Shown one piece after another: positions 8,411 through 17,966 of a stretch of 64,000 nt of DNA (positions are counted from its first letter, which is position 1; each line of letters begins with the position of its first letter). Below the pieces are notes generated by a model, which had not been told where the DNA came from, searched no databases, and saw nothing but the letters and a program-made list of their open reading frames with translations. The position numbers and the translations under genes were made by a program. The DNA lies in NCBI GenBank assembly GCA_942492115.1, contig CALODL010000011.1, positions 1-64,000 on the forward strand, in the 5' to 3' direction. Origin of the DNA: CALODL01 sp942492115 (GTDB taxonomy: Bacteria; Planctomycetota; Phycisphaerae; UBA1845; CAIVHJ01).

Positions 8411-10813
8411 GTGACGCATCGATCTTCACGGTTAGCGGACGTGCGCCGCTCTGCAGCCGGTTCCATCCTATTGAATAATGTATGTACCGTACGCAACTCG
8501 GATGAGACTGGCCGTGCGGCTCCCACAAATGAACTCGACTCGATCGCCATGCGCGATATCGCGCAGAAAGTTGATGTCATGGCTACACGGTCCGGGGCGC
8601 TAGGGCTCATCGCAATCCTGGTCACGTTGATGGTGACCGTGGTCCTGCTCCAGCGCGTCCCCACTGGTACGGAATACGGTGATACCGCGGCGGGCGACAT
8701 ACTCGACGAATTGGCCCAGGTGACCCTGGCCAATATCGAGCGGGTCGTCCAGCCGGCCATCGACCGTACGCGGAAGCTCAGTCGCCACACGCCCGTTGCC
8801 GAGGCGCTGCAGCGTAAAGATCGTGATGCCCTGACGCGCATCGCCAATGAAGCGGTTCAGCACGCCACCGAGATCGATGTCGTGGCCGTATTCGATGCCG
8901 CCGGCAGTATCGTGGCCATCAACGACACGTTCAGCGATGGTCAGGTCATCGATGCCGAGCGGGTCAATACCGTCATGGGCCAATCGTTCGACGGTCGAGA
9001 TATCGTCCAGAGCTGTTTGAACAATAGTGCGGCCACCGATGTTCTCGAGTTTCAAACGGATTGTGATATCACACCTGCGTACTTCGATTCCACCGGCTTG
9101 TCGGTGGCCTATTCCGTCCCGATCTGGGCTGCTGAGAGCAGCAATCCGATCGGCGTAATCAGCACGCGGTTGCGCTTCGAACGGTTGATCAACTTGCTGG
9201 GTGATGGCGAGTTGGCCGGCGGTTCAGGGCGGTTGTACTTCGTTTCCGATGCAGGCGTGTTCTTCGATGAACGGATCAATGGTGGAGAACTCGATGCGCC
9301 GCTCCCCAAGGACCAGCTGATGCATCTGCTGGCACCGCTGGCGCGCGGAACCGCCAGCGAGCAATACATTCGGATGAGCGGCGCCGAGAAGTCAGTATTT
9401 CTGGGCATGTACCGCATGAACGACCTCCACACCATGGATGGAGGCGGTATCAGTCTGCTGATGGTAGCCGATCCGGTGTGGTTGTCGCAGGAATATCGTT
9501 CCGGCCGCAACGCCAGGTGGGCGATGGTCGCAACGGTCATTGTACTCGGGCTGTCGTGTATCGGTTTCGTGTGGATGAGCATGGTGCTGTGGTCCAGGAA
9601 CCAGTCTTTGTGCGCGGCCCGTCAAGTCGCTCTGGATGCGAGCAACACGAAGTCCTCTTTTCTTGCGAACATGAGCCACGAAATCCGTACACCGATGACA
9701 GCCATTCTCGGGTTCGCGGAAACTCTCGGCGAGAATGTTGATGACCCTGAGCAACGTGAGGTGATCACGACCATCCAGAGAAATGGTCGTCACCTGCTGG
9801 AGATCATCAACGACATTCTCGATTTGTCCAAGATCGAGGCAGGACAAATGAGTATCGAACGGGTGTCCTGTTCGTCCATTCAACTCATCAGTGAGGTCGA
9901 GTCGTTGATGCGTGTCCGTGCCGATGCCAAAGGATTGGCTCTGGGGACGACTTACGATTTTCCCGTCCCGGGTGTGATCGAAACCGATCCCACGCGGCTC
10001 AAGCAGATCCTGGTCAACCTGGTCGGGAATGCCGTCAAGTTCACGGAGGTCGGCGGTGTGCGTATTCTCGTTGGATTCGATCGTCCCGGGATGCTGTTCA
10101 TCGAGGTCAGCGATACAGGCATTGGCATGGATCCACAGCAACTGGAGCACTTGTTCCGGCCGTTCGCCCAGGCCGATTCGTCCACGACGCGCAAGTACGG
10201 CGGAACCGGTCTGGGCCTGACGATCAGTCAGCGCTGCGCCGAACTGCTCGGGGGCACGATCACCGTAACCAGCGCGCCGGGGCAGGGCAGTACTTTCCGT
10301 CTGTGTCTAGCTGTCCCGCACATTGATGAGAAAAACATGATCAACAGCGCCGCAGAGTTGCGTCCGCCGATGGCTGTGCCCGCGGCGGCGAATGCCTTGC
10401 CGGCGGATGCGTTGGCAGCCTGCCGCATCCTGCTGGCTGAAGATGGCCCTGACAACCAACGGCTCATCTCTCATGTGTTGCGTAAAGTGGGGGCGGAGGT
10501 CGAAATCGTAGACAATGGTCGTTCGGCAGTCGACGCGGCATGTCATGCTCTCGAGGATGACGTGCCGTTCGATGTCATTCTCATGGATCTGCAGATGCCG
10601 ATCATGGGTGGCTACGAGGCGACGGCGCAGTTGCGTGCACGTGGCTATGATCGACCGATCATCGCGCTGACGGCCCACGCCATGTCCGGAGATCGTGACA
10701 AGTGCATTGAGGCGGGCTGCGACGACTACGCAACCAAGCCGATCGATCGCAAGATTCTGGTCGAGATGATCAGCCGATATGCGACGGGCGCACAGCCCGT
10801 GACCTCATCATGA
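8411..10813 (+). CDS. Hybrid sensor histidine kinase with Cache-like sensor and receiver domain
   Basis: Two membrane segments (around GALGLIAILVTLMVTVVLL and VATVIVLGLSCIGFVWM) flank an extracytoplasmic region of about 290 residues that looks like a double-Cache sensor. Then come HisKA with the phospho-accepting H423 (NMSHEIRTPM), an ATPase domain (ILVNLVGNAVKF, DTGIGM, GTGLGLTI) and a C-terminal receiver with phospho-acceptor D726 (VILMDLQMP). The numbering uses the GTG at 8411; ATGs at 8549 and 8579 are also possible and none has a clear ribosome site. It lies just downstream of the ECF sigma gene, probably in one transcript. The last bases overlap the convergent gene at 10808. Confidence 0.9.
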   Translation: MTHRSSRLADVRRSAAGSILLNNVCTVRNSDETGRAAPTNELDSIAMRDIAQKVDVMATRSGALGLIAILVTLMVTVVLLQRVPTGTEYGDTAAGDILDELAQVTLANIERVVQPAIDRTRKLSRHTPVAEALQRKDRDALTRIANEAVQHATEIDVVAVFDAAGSIVAINDTFSDGQVIDAERVNTVMGQSFDGRDIVQSCLNNSAATDVLEFQTDCDITPAYFDSTGLSVAYSVPIWAAESSNPIGVISTRLRFERLINLLGDGELAGGSGRLYFVSDAGVFFDERINGGELDAPLPKDQLMHLLAPLARGTASEQYIRMSGAEKSVFLGMYRMNDLHTMDGGGISLLMVADPVWLSQEYRSGRNARWAMVATVIVLGLSCIGFVWMSMVLWSRNQSLCAARQVALDASNTKSSFLANMSHEIRTPMTAILGFAETLGENVDDPEQREVITTIQRNGRHLLEIINDILDLSKIEAGQMSIERVSCSSIQLISEVESLMRVRADAKGLALGTTYDFPVPGVIETDPTRLKQILVNLVGNAVKFTEVGGVRILVGFDRPGMLFIEVSDTGIGMDPQQLEHLFRPFAQADSSTTRKYGGTGLGLTISQRCAELLGGTITVTSAPGQGSTFRLCLAVPHIDEKNMINSAAELRPPMAVPAAANALPADALAACRILLAEDGPDNQRLISHVLRKVGAEVEIVDNGRSAVDAACHALEDDVPFDVILMDLQMPIMGGYEATAQLRARGYDRPIIALTAHAMSGDRDKCIEAGCDDYATKPIDRKILVEMISRYATGAQPVTSS

Positions 10814-11294
10814 CCGCAGGCCAGCCGGAATGTCCGTTAGCCACCCGATGTGCCAGACCGCCCACAGCCCGACAAGGATCGCTTCGGCCGTGTCGTGACG
10901 CAGCGCCGTGGGGCGCGGTCGGCCGGACCATTCGATGACCCGGCGAGCCAGCACTGTGGCGCGGCCCTTGGCCGTCCGGCCGGTACGCTGGTCGCGGCTC
11001 GAGCAACAGTTCGGCCCGCCAGGCTTCGGCGGTGACCTGGGTGACAGGAATCCCCAGGCGCGCCGCTTCGACTGTCCACACGTTGGCCAGCGCGCCGCCG
11101 CCTTCGACCCAGAGAGAGCACAGGCCGGGCTCACCCAACAGGCTGCGCGCTGCCCGGCGTAAAGTCGAGTGATTGGCCAAGTGTCGAGAGCGGTACCACC
11201 TTACACGGCCATCCCGACCATAGAGGGCCAGACCCGTCGTCAAGCCGAGGTCCACGGCCAGCAGTACGGGCTCGGGCGACGCAGCGGCAGTCAT
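10808..11294 (-). pseudogene. RuvC-like / RNase H-fold nuclease, interrupted by one frameshift
   Basis: Read from the ATG at 11294, the first frame gives VLLAVDLGLTTGLALYGRDG and WVEGGGALANVW, which match the first Asp and the Glu of RuvC-like nucleases. Near 11000 the meaningful reading moves to another frame, which supplies RDQRTGRTAKGRATVLAR and HDTAEAILVGLWAVWH with the last catalytic Asp. It then stops at 10808. A single-base indel in the sequence around 10990-11010 explains this. No slippery run is present, so programmed frameshifting is unlikely. Either the gene is decaying or the assembly has an error; two more shifts occur in the next gene. Such proteins usually cut branched DNA, but the exact substrate is not known for this group. 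Confidence 0.7.
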
Positions 11295-11300
11295 CGGCGC

Positions 11301-13177
11301 TCAGGCGGATTGCACGACCGGCAGCGTCATGATCGTACGCTCATCGTGGCCATTACACGGGGCGGCATCGACGGGCGGACAACTGTGCGGCGTGCCGGGC
11401 AAGGCGTGCTCGGCACGGTGACCGGTCGGTGCACGCATGGGGACAGTGCTCATCGGGGGCGCGCTCTTGCGCTTGATCTTGCAGAAGCGCAGGCAGAGCC
11501 CAGCCGACGGTATGGCGCGCCGTTTGGGCCAGTCCGTACATGCCGACGACTTGCCACAGCGCCTCCGTGAAGTAGGGCTTGGAGCGGCCGCGCACGAGGG
11601 CGACGAACAGCTGCCACGGATTGTAGAAATAGAGGTACGCAATCAGAATATTGAGCTGTTTTCGCCATGGTTTGTCGTGGTTCGAGGCGACGACGTAGTT
11701 GCCGCCGAGCATGTGTTCGACAACTTTGCGCCCTCCGACGCTGTCGTACGCCATTCCAGAAGTGTACGTTCCGACGAACAGCTTCGAGCCCGTTGCCGGG
11801 ACGAGCATGAGGACCTGCATGCTGATAGCACCCGCTTTGCGGAGGAGCTTCAATTGATTGAGCAGGCCGTAGGGTTTGGGGCCTCTACTGATCAGCGGCT
11901 GCTCGTCGTGGTGCATCATCATCGGCATCGGGCAGATGCCGTTGGACAGCATCAGACGGAACGACTGGCTGGTCTTGTCGACACTCTGGCCCTTCTTGAC
12001 CAGAGTTGCCGTCATGTCTTCGACACCCAACCACAGCCAGCGAATGCCTGCCTTGCGCGAGCGGAAGGTACTCTTTCAGTTTGAGCGTGTCATGGACCGT
12101 AACTTCGGTGCCCCAGCGGAAGTGGTGGCTCTTGTTGTCGACTTTCGTGCGGGCCAGCGTTTCGAGAATGTCGAGGGTGCGCTCTTCATAGTTGAAGAAG
12201 TTGTCGTCTGCTCCGAAGAAATGGCGGATACCGAACTCCTCCTGCAGTTTGGTCATTTCGTCGGCGATGCGGGCCCCGCTCTTCACCCGGTGTTGGCGCT
12301 GATTGTACGCCGGGATGGGGCAGTAATTGCAGGCGAACTTGCAGCCGAACGTCAGGACCAGCGAGCCGATCGGAGTCAGTCTGCGGACCCGATTAGCGGG
12401 CAAGGCTTGTGCACTCAGCGTCGACTTACGGCTGGGGGGCTCGAGCAGCCGGTAGCCCAGCGTCGCATGTGGGAGTTCGTCGAGATCGCCGACCAGGCGT
12501 TGGACGCCCGTGTCCACGAGTTCCTCGGCGATCTCGCGACGGTCGGTACGTGCGTAAGTCAGGCCCGGGATGCTGTCGAGAACCCCGGTTGCGCGGGCGC
12601 GCAGAAATGTCTGGCGCAATGATTCACCCGTTGCCCGCATGGCCAGCAGTGTCTCCATGAGGCTGAGCAGCACGTACTCTTCGCCGGTCACTGCGACATC
12701 GGCACCCCACGGCCGATCCGGCCCCGACGAAAAGACATCCCAGGGTTCGTAGATGACCTTGGGGCCGCCGGCAACGATCAGGGGCCGCTTCGCGGGATCG
12801 ATCGTGCAGGCATCGCGAATCAGCTCATCACAGGCGGCGGCGTGGATCTGCATGCTCGACACCATGAAGAGGTCGGGGATGCGGCCATCCAAGCGCATGT
12901 GGGATGGGCGGAACTTGCGGTTCCACTGTTGTAGAACAATGCGGGTTTTGTCGAAGCCTGCATCGAGCATGGCCGCGCCAATGGCGCGGACCCCGGCGGG
13001 GGCCATGCGGATATCGGCATAAACGAACGGCAGCATGCGCGTGCGATGATCAAACGCGCAAGTGATGACGCTTGTCAGGTCGTGGTGTGCTGCCGCAGAG
13101 CGCAGGCGATTCCGCAAGTCGGTGAGTTCGCCTGGTTTGAGGAGTTCGTCGCCGCGATCACGACGCGGGAGTTCCAT
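11301..13177 (-). pseudogene. B12-binding-type radical SAM protein, interrupted by two frameshifts
   Basis: The ATG at 13177 has a GAAGGGA ribosome site. The first 380 residues show a B12-binding-like region (LIVAGGPKVIYEP, ADVAVTGEE) and the radical SAM cluster motif C279-x3-C283-x2-C286 (FGCKFACNYCP). Around 12040-12055 the frame must change. A lost dinucleotide in a GCGC run would restore LARKAGIRWLWLGVEDMTAT, which continues to about 11520. A second change near 11490-11525 leads to KIKRKSAPPMSTVP and the stop at 11301. All three segments read as one family-like protein of about 620 residues. The substrate is not evident. It sits head to head with the nitrilase-like gene at 13414. Confidence 0.75.
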
Positions 13178-13399
13178 GGTGTTTCCCTTCAGGTCCCGGG
13201 GGCGGAGGTCCAAGTGGGCATGCTGCCCAAGGGTTTAATCGACAGGTTGCCCGCCTCTGGAGCAGGTATCTTGGCAGCGCCGGCCCGGTGGGTCAATTGC
13301 GTATTGTAGAAACCGGTTGTTTCGCCGCCCCGACCACCTCCGCCAGCATCACGTAGCCGCCCCGCGGACGCCAGGCAGGCGCAGTCTCGGGCAATGCGG

Positions 13400-13405
13400 T
13401 ATAGT
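13400..13405 (+). promoter_or_regulatory. Probable -10 element of a leaderless transcript
   Basis: TATAGT ends nine bases before the ATG at 13414, and no ribosome site is visible between them. This spacing places the transcription start at or next to the start codon. The same TATAGT with an eight-base gap precedes the GTG start at 50704 on the other strand. A -35 box is not clear. Confidence 0.45.
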
Positions 13406-13413
13406 CTGCGATC

Positions 13414-14181
13414 ATGAGAATCGCATGCGTCGAGTTCCCCGAAGGTCTGGATCATTCGACCGGTTCCTGGGATCAGCTCGCCTCCTCCATTGCTGCGGCC
13501 CGGGCCGACGTCGCGGTAACGAATGAGATGCCGTTCGGTGCCTGGTTGTGCAGCGCGGCCGAGTACGACGCGGCGCGGGCGGCGCGGGCGATTGCAGTGC
13601 ACGACACAGGGATCGCGGCCCTGCGCGAACTGGCCGCGCCCATCGTGATTTCGACGAGGCCGGTGTCTTGCGGTGCGCGGCTGGCCAACGAGGGGTTCGT
13701 CCTCGTCGAGGGCGATTACCACCGGGTTCATCACAAGCAGTTCTTTCCGAATGAGCCGGGCTTCTATGAAACCGCATGGTTCCAGGCCGGCGAGCGCGGG
13801 TTCCAGCCGGCCACGTGTGGTCCGCTGGCCGTCGGTTTCATGATCTGCACCGAGATCATGTTCAATGAATGGGCCCGGCACTATCGCAGGCAGGGCTGCC
13901 ACATGATCGTCGTCCCGCGCGCCAGCGGGGAGTCGCACCATCGGTGGTTGACCGCGGCGTCCATGGCGGCCATCGTGTCCGGGTGCTATGTGGTCAGCTC
14001 GAACAGGGTGGGCCCGATGACGACCGCGATGACGTTCGGAGGGAAGGGCTTCGCGTTTGCGCCGGACGGGACTCTGCTTGTTGAAACGACACCCGACGAA
14101 CCTGTCGCGACCTTCGATCTCGATCTGGAGTGGGTTCGGCGCCAACAGCGCGCCTATCCGTGTTATGTCCGCGAGGACTGA
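13414..14181 (+). CDS. Carbon-nitrogen hydrolase (nitrilase superfamily)
   Basis: The 255-residue protein has the full nitrilase-fold triad: E38 in TNEMPFG, K108 in HHKQFFPNE and C145 in MICTEIMF. The length is normal for the family. These enzymes hydrolyse nitriles, amides or ureido groups in the cytoplasm. The neighbouring amidohydrolase suggests a joint role in amide or ureide breakdown, which is only inferred from proximity. The gene appears to be leaderless, with a TATAGT box directly ahead of the ATG. Confidence 0.88.
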   Translation: MRIACVEFPEGLDHSTGSWDQLASSIAAARADVAVTNEMPFGAWLCSAAEYDAARAARAIAVHDTGIAALRELAAPIVISTRPVSCGARLANEGFVLVEGDYHRVHHKQFFPNEPGFYETAWFQAGERGFQPATCGPLAVGFMICTEIMFNEWARHYRRQGCHMIVVPRASGESHHRWLTAASMAAIVSGCYVVSSNRVGPMTTAMTFGGKGFAFAPDGTLLVETTPDEPVATFDLDLEWVRRQQRAYPCYVRED

Positions 14182-14314
14182 CGGCAGGTCAGCACAGCAG
14201 GCGGCACGATGTCCCGGGCCAGGCGTTCCGGCGTGACGGTTGGTGCATATCGCTGCACCGCGCCGGCCCCAGGCGTTGGGCACGGCTTCTGAACACTCGG
14301 GCTGGAGGATGCGG

Positions 14315-15415
14315 ATGACCGATCACGCCATCACGGCGGCCAATCGTCTGGGGCTTGATTATGCTGCTGAAGCCGAGCGCATGCCTGCACCGGTTCCGAT
14401 CATAGACGTGCACACCCACATCACCGGGCCGCGCGCTGCCCGGGTCTACGCCCGGGTCGCGCAGCTGTATGGGGTGAGCATGACCTACTCGATGACCCAG
14501 CTTGCGCATCTCGACACGGTACGCGAGGCCATGGGCGGGCGGATTCGCTTCATCGCCGTGCCCAACCACCGCAGTGACGATCTCAAGCATGCCGTGACTG
14601 ACGGGTTCCTCGAGCAGATCGAAGCATTTCATGCGCGTGGCGAACGGTTGATCAAGATCTGGGCCGCACCGCGCGGTCGTGATATTGGCGACGAGAAAGG
14701 GTTTCCGTCGGCCTTTCGTTTCGAGGCGCCGCACAACCGCGCAGCCATGGAATTGGCGGCTCGTCTGGGCATGGTCATCATGGTGCACATCGGGGATCCC
14801 GACACGTGGTTTGCGACCAAGTATGCCGATGTCGCGCGCTATGGCACCAAGAAGGATCAATACGCGCCGTTCGAAGCCGCGCTGGATGCGGTTGCCACCC
14901 CGTTCATCGCCGCCCATCTGGGCGGATGGCCGGAGGACCTCGAATTCCTTGCCGGGTTGCTCGAACGTCATCCGAACCTGCACCTCGATACCAGTGCGAC
15001 CAAGTGGATGGTTCGTGAGGTCAGCCGCCACGAGCGCGAAGCGGTCATGGAGTTCCTCACGCGGTGGAGCGGACGTATCCTGTTTGGCTCGGATATCGTG
15101 GCCAGCGACGAGCATCTGGGGTACGCCGGGGAGGGGGATCCTCCGGTCGCCCAGATCAGCGGGACGGAAGATGAGATCTTCGATCTGTATGCCTCGAGGT
15201 ACTGGGCGTTGCGCGTAATGTGGGAACAGGATTACGCCGGGGCCTCGCCGATCGCCGATCCGGATCTGGCGCTGGTCGATCCCAAGCGCCACGACGAGAT
15301 GGACGCACCGACACTTCGCGGCAAGCGCCTGCCCGTGGAGTTATTGCGCGTTCTGTATCACGATGCGGCGGAAGCGCTGCTGGGGCCGCCTTATGAACAG
15401 GGGAGCAGTGAGTAG
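14315..15415 (+). CDS. Amidohydrolase family 2 metal-dependent hydrolase
   Basis: The start at 14315 is preferred because GGAGG lies six bases ahead; the ATG at 14309 would touch that site. The metal-binding D-x-H-x-H-like motif is DVHTH (H33, H35) near the N-terminus. Further metal-ligand candidates are MVHIGD, IAAHLGGWPED and LFGSDIVASDE, as in TIM-barrel amidohydrolase-2 proteins. Members hydrolyse or decarboxylate varied ring or amide substrates, so the substrate is not assigned. It follows the nitrilase-like gene on the same strand with a gap of 133 bases, and converges on the zinc-ribbon gene. Confidence 0.88.
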   Translation: MTDHAITAANRLGLDYAAEAERMPAPVPIIDVHTHITGPRAARVYARVAQLYGVSMTYSMTQLAHLDTVREAMGGRIRFIAVPNHRSDDLKHAVTDGFLEQIEAFHARGERLIKIWAAPRGRDIGDEKGFPSAFRFEAPHNRAAMELAARLGMVIMVHIGDPDTWFATKYADVARYGTKKDQYAPFEAALDAVATPFIAAHLGGWPEDLEFLAGLLERHPNLHLDTSATKWMVREVSRHEREAVMEFLTRWSGRILFGSDIVASDEHLGYAGEGDPPVAQISGTEDEIFDLYASRYWALRVMWEQDYAGASPIADPDLALVDPKRHDEMDAPTLRGKRLPVELLRVLYHDAAEALLGPPYEQGSSE

Positions 15416-15430
15416 ACGGGGTAAGAGGAC

Positions 15431-15637
15431 TCAGTAGCGATCCTGTTCGGCCGAACTGGAGACGGATACGTTTCCTTGTGGATCGAGGGTGACGCGGATG
15501 ACGTTGGGGCGGCAGCATATCGGGCAGTCCTCGACGTACTGCTGGTCATGGCCTGCCGAGATGTCGAGCGGAATGACGATGTCCTGACCGCACCCGTCAC
15601 AAATGTAGCTGGCGTCGTGCTCGAAGGGCTGTTCCAC
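15431..15637 (-). CDS. CPXCG-type cysteine-rich zinc-ribbon protein
   Basis: This 68-residue protein carries two knuckles, CDGCGQ near the N-terminus and CPICCRP in the middle, with a short acidic spacing between them. That is the pattern of the small CPXCG-motif family, which is thought to bind one zinc ion. The function of the family is unknown. The start codon is 15 bases downstream of the stop of the secreted protein on the same strand, so the two are probably co-transcribed. Confidence 0.82.
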   Translation of the reverse strand: MEQPFEHDASYICDGCGQDIVIPLDISAGHDQQYVEDCPICCRPNVIRVTLDPQGNVSVSSSAEQDRY

Positions 15638-15652
15638 GGAGATCGGCCTCCT

Positions 15653-17545
15653 TCATTCCGGTTTCACGTAGAGCTGCTGCGCCTGGGCGCGGAATGCGCG
15701 GGCCCTGGGGGTGGGTTGGACGAACGCCTCGGCGTCGACGAACCGCAGAATGGCCAGGGCGGCCATGATTGCATGTTGCGTGTTGTCGCAGCGTAGGCGA
15801 TTGTCGACCACGGTCGTGCGAATGCCGCCCATGACGCGGTCGGGTTGCGTGACGAACATCGTGTTCTCCGGGCGGTACTGCAGTTGTATCAAGCTCCGCA
15901 CCCCCCAACGGATGGCACTGAGGTACGCTTGAGCGCGGTCCGCATCGCCCGCACGGCGCGCCAGATCGTACGCGTAGGCCAGGCCCTCGACATAAATGCC
16001 CGTGGATGATGCGTGCGGGACGCCCTGGTTGCGCAGCGCGTCCACGTAGAATCGCCCGAGGATGTCGGGCTGGTCGGTGGACTCCATGTCCTGCAGGCAG
16101 ATGAGCCAGTCGTTCATCTCGTAGATCGCGTCGCTGTACGCAGGATCCGAAGTCAGCCTGAACATGCGCCAATAAGCCATGGTGTGCCACGGGACGAACG
16201 CCGCAATGCGTCCGGATGTGCGATACCACGGCATGTAGTAATCCCGTGATTGTGCGATCATGCCGCGCAGTTCGTCGGAGGGGTTGGTTTCGAGGTACAT
16301 CGCCAGGGCCACGAGTGCTTCGCCTGAGTAAAATGCTTCGTTCTCGTGCATCTCTTCAGGGGTCAAGTGCGTGGCAAAGCTGCCGTCACGCTGACGCAGA
16401 TGTATCACCAGACGCTCGAGTTGATCGAGCGGTTTACGATACGACTCAGGGTCGGGTGCATGCAACAGGGCCATCATGGCGCAGGCTGCTGCGCCGAGCT
16501 TGGCCTGACCCTTATGGTGGATCGCTCCGAAGGTGCCGTGATCAGTGTAGTATGTCTTGAGGTTGTACTTCACATTGCGGGAGAACGCGGATGCATAGTC
16601 GTTGTCATGGGTGTGGGCGAACAGTGCACCCAACGCGTGGGTGCCCATCCACTGGCGAATCATGTTGGTTTGAGAGTGGTAACGGTTTTCTTCGGGATGG
16701 TACATGTACTCCATCCGCCCCGTTTCACGCACGTTGCGGCGCAACCACTGGCCCATGCCGTCAAGCCAGGTGCGCACCCGCGGCATGGTCACCTCCGAGA
16801 TGGGTACGGCCCGATCCCCGCGCGTCAGCCTGACGACATCGGCGGCGCTGTGGCCCTGAACGAGATGGACGGTCTCGAAACGCCACAGGGTCGTGGTTGG
16901 CTTGCGGAACGCGTCGGCCGGTTGGCCCGTGGACATCGAGAGATTCTGCAGAAACTGGCGCACGGTTTGCTTGTGCCGCAGCCACTGCGCGCCGGGTACG
17001 AGTGCGGCTCGGCCGTCAACCCACAGACCGGCACCGTGGACTCCTTTAGAAAAGTCATCGCGCAGTGCGAACAAACGACGGTCATCGAGCGCTTCGGAGT
17101 CATAGAACACGGACACTTCAAGGGCCACGTCATTGTGGACCGCAGGCGTGAGGGGCGGGGCGTTGCGGGTCTCTGATTCTGCAGCGGCCAAAGCGAGCGC
17201 GCGACCGAGGGCACTGTTGGCGTTGGCCATGAGGTCGGCACCCAGGCCGACGCCTTCACCCAGGATGCGACCCTCCAGACGAATGGTCACGTGCAGGGCA
17301 AAGGGGGGCAGTGGTGCAAGCGTCCAGGGTGGCGCCTGGGCAGTCGAGGCCACAACATGGTGCATGCGGGCCCTGATATAGTTGACTAGACTCGATTCCT
17401 GATCCGGGGTGAGTGTGTAGGTCGCCGGTACGTCCATCGATGGGCACGCGACGGTGTACAGATCCGAGTGTCGCGCGGTCAATGAGTTGGCGTACGCGGA
17501 ACTCCCCCACAGCAACAGAGTACAACAAGTCATGATGCGACACAT
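15653..17545 (-). CDS. Secreted protein with AMMECR1-like N-domain and alpha/alpha-barrel C-domain
   Basis: A short signal sequence (TCCTLLLWGSSAYA) suggests export. Residues of about 45-220 (LTPDQESSLVNYIRARMH, ALHVTIRLEGRILGEGVGLG) resemble an AMMECR1-like fold in order of elements. Residues of about 270-620 are helical with repeats such as RMEYMYHPEENRY, NEAFYSGEALVALAMYLE and VPHASSTGIYVEGLAYAYDLA. These look like an (alpha/alpha) toroid of the glucuronyl-epimerase or glycosidase kind. No catalytic assignment can be made from sequence alone. The combination of the two domains is unusual, and the function is not known. The ATG at 17545 or the one at 17533 could be the start. Confidence 0.72.
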   Translation of the reverse strand: MCRIMTCCTLLLWGSSAYANSLTARHSDLYTVACPSMDVPATYTLTPDQESSLVNYIRARMHHVVASTAQAPPWTLAPLPPFALHVTIRLEGRILGEGVGLGADLMANANSALGRALALAAAESETRNAPPLTPAVHNDVALEVSVFYDSEALDDRRLFALRDDFSKGVHGAGLWVDGRAALVPGAQWLRHKQTVRQFLQNLSMSTGQPADAFRKPTTTLWRFETVHLVQGHSAADVVRLTRGDRAVPISEVTMPRVRTWLDGMGQWLRRNVRETGRMEYMYHPEENRYHSQTNMIRQWMGTHALGALFAHTHDNDYASAFSRNVKYNLKTYYTDHGTFGAIHHKGQAKLGAAACAMMALLHAPDPESYRKPLDQLERLVIHLRQRDGSFATHLTPEEMHENEAFYSGEALVALAMYLETNPSDELRGMIAQSRDYYMPWYRTSGRIAAFVPWHTMAYWRMFRLTSDPAYSDAIYEMNDWLICLQDMESTDQPDILGRFYVDALRNQGVPHASSTGIYVEGLAYAYDLARRAGDADRAQAYLSAIRWGVRSLIQLQYRPENTMFVTQPDRVMGGIRTTVVDNRLRCDNTQHAIMAALAILRFVDAEAFVQPTPRARAFRAQAQQLYVKPE

Positions 17546-17689
17546 GTGGGGGCTTTCTTCAATTTGAGGCTTCGATCCGCGCCGAACGACGGATGTACGG
17601 CATGACCACCATTCTAGACGTTCGTTGCGCGCGTATTCAAACTCAATTCAGCTCTTACAGGGGCTGCCCGGCGGGATCTCGTGCGATGT

Positions 17690-17783
17690 TCACGGCAGAC
17701 TGCCCAGGAACGCGGCGATGCCCTTGAACAGCATCTCCACGGCGATGGCGATCAATATCATACCCATGAGCCCGCCCACTGGG
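17690..17783 (-). pseudogene. Remnant of a MarC-like membrane protein
   Basis: The gap from 17546 to 17966 has no intact gene. Its reverse strand encodes VGGLMGMILIAIAVEML followed by FKGIAAFLGSLP and a stop at 17690, which fits the last membrane helix of MarC-family proteins. Upstream of 17783 a run of eight Gs and unrelated sequence replaces the rest of the gene. It is read as a truncated relic. Nothing else was recognised in the remaining bases of this gap. Confidence 0.5.
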
Positions 17784-17966
17784 GGGGGCAACCGCGAATT
17801 GTGGACTCTGAACCGACTTCACGGGTCCGAGGCAATATTCAGCAGCCGCCGGCGTTGAAACCAGGTTCACGAACGTTCATAGTGCATGACTGATCCACCC
17901 GCAGGCGGTGGCTCCAGCCGGTCGTCTCAAGGCTACCGTCCGCCCTCACACAAAGGAACTCAAGCA

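Noticed and set aside
10990..11010. Programmed frameshifting in the RuvC-like gene
   Set aside because: There is no slippery heptamer or following pseudoknot, and nearby genes show similar unexplained breaks.
14189..15292. Minus-strand open frame of 367 codons opposite the amidohydrolase
   Set aside because: It is antisense to a gene with a clear metal-binding motif and ribosome site.
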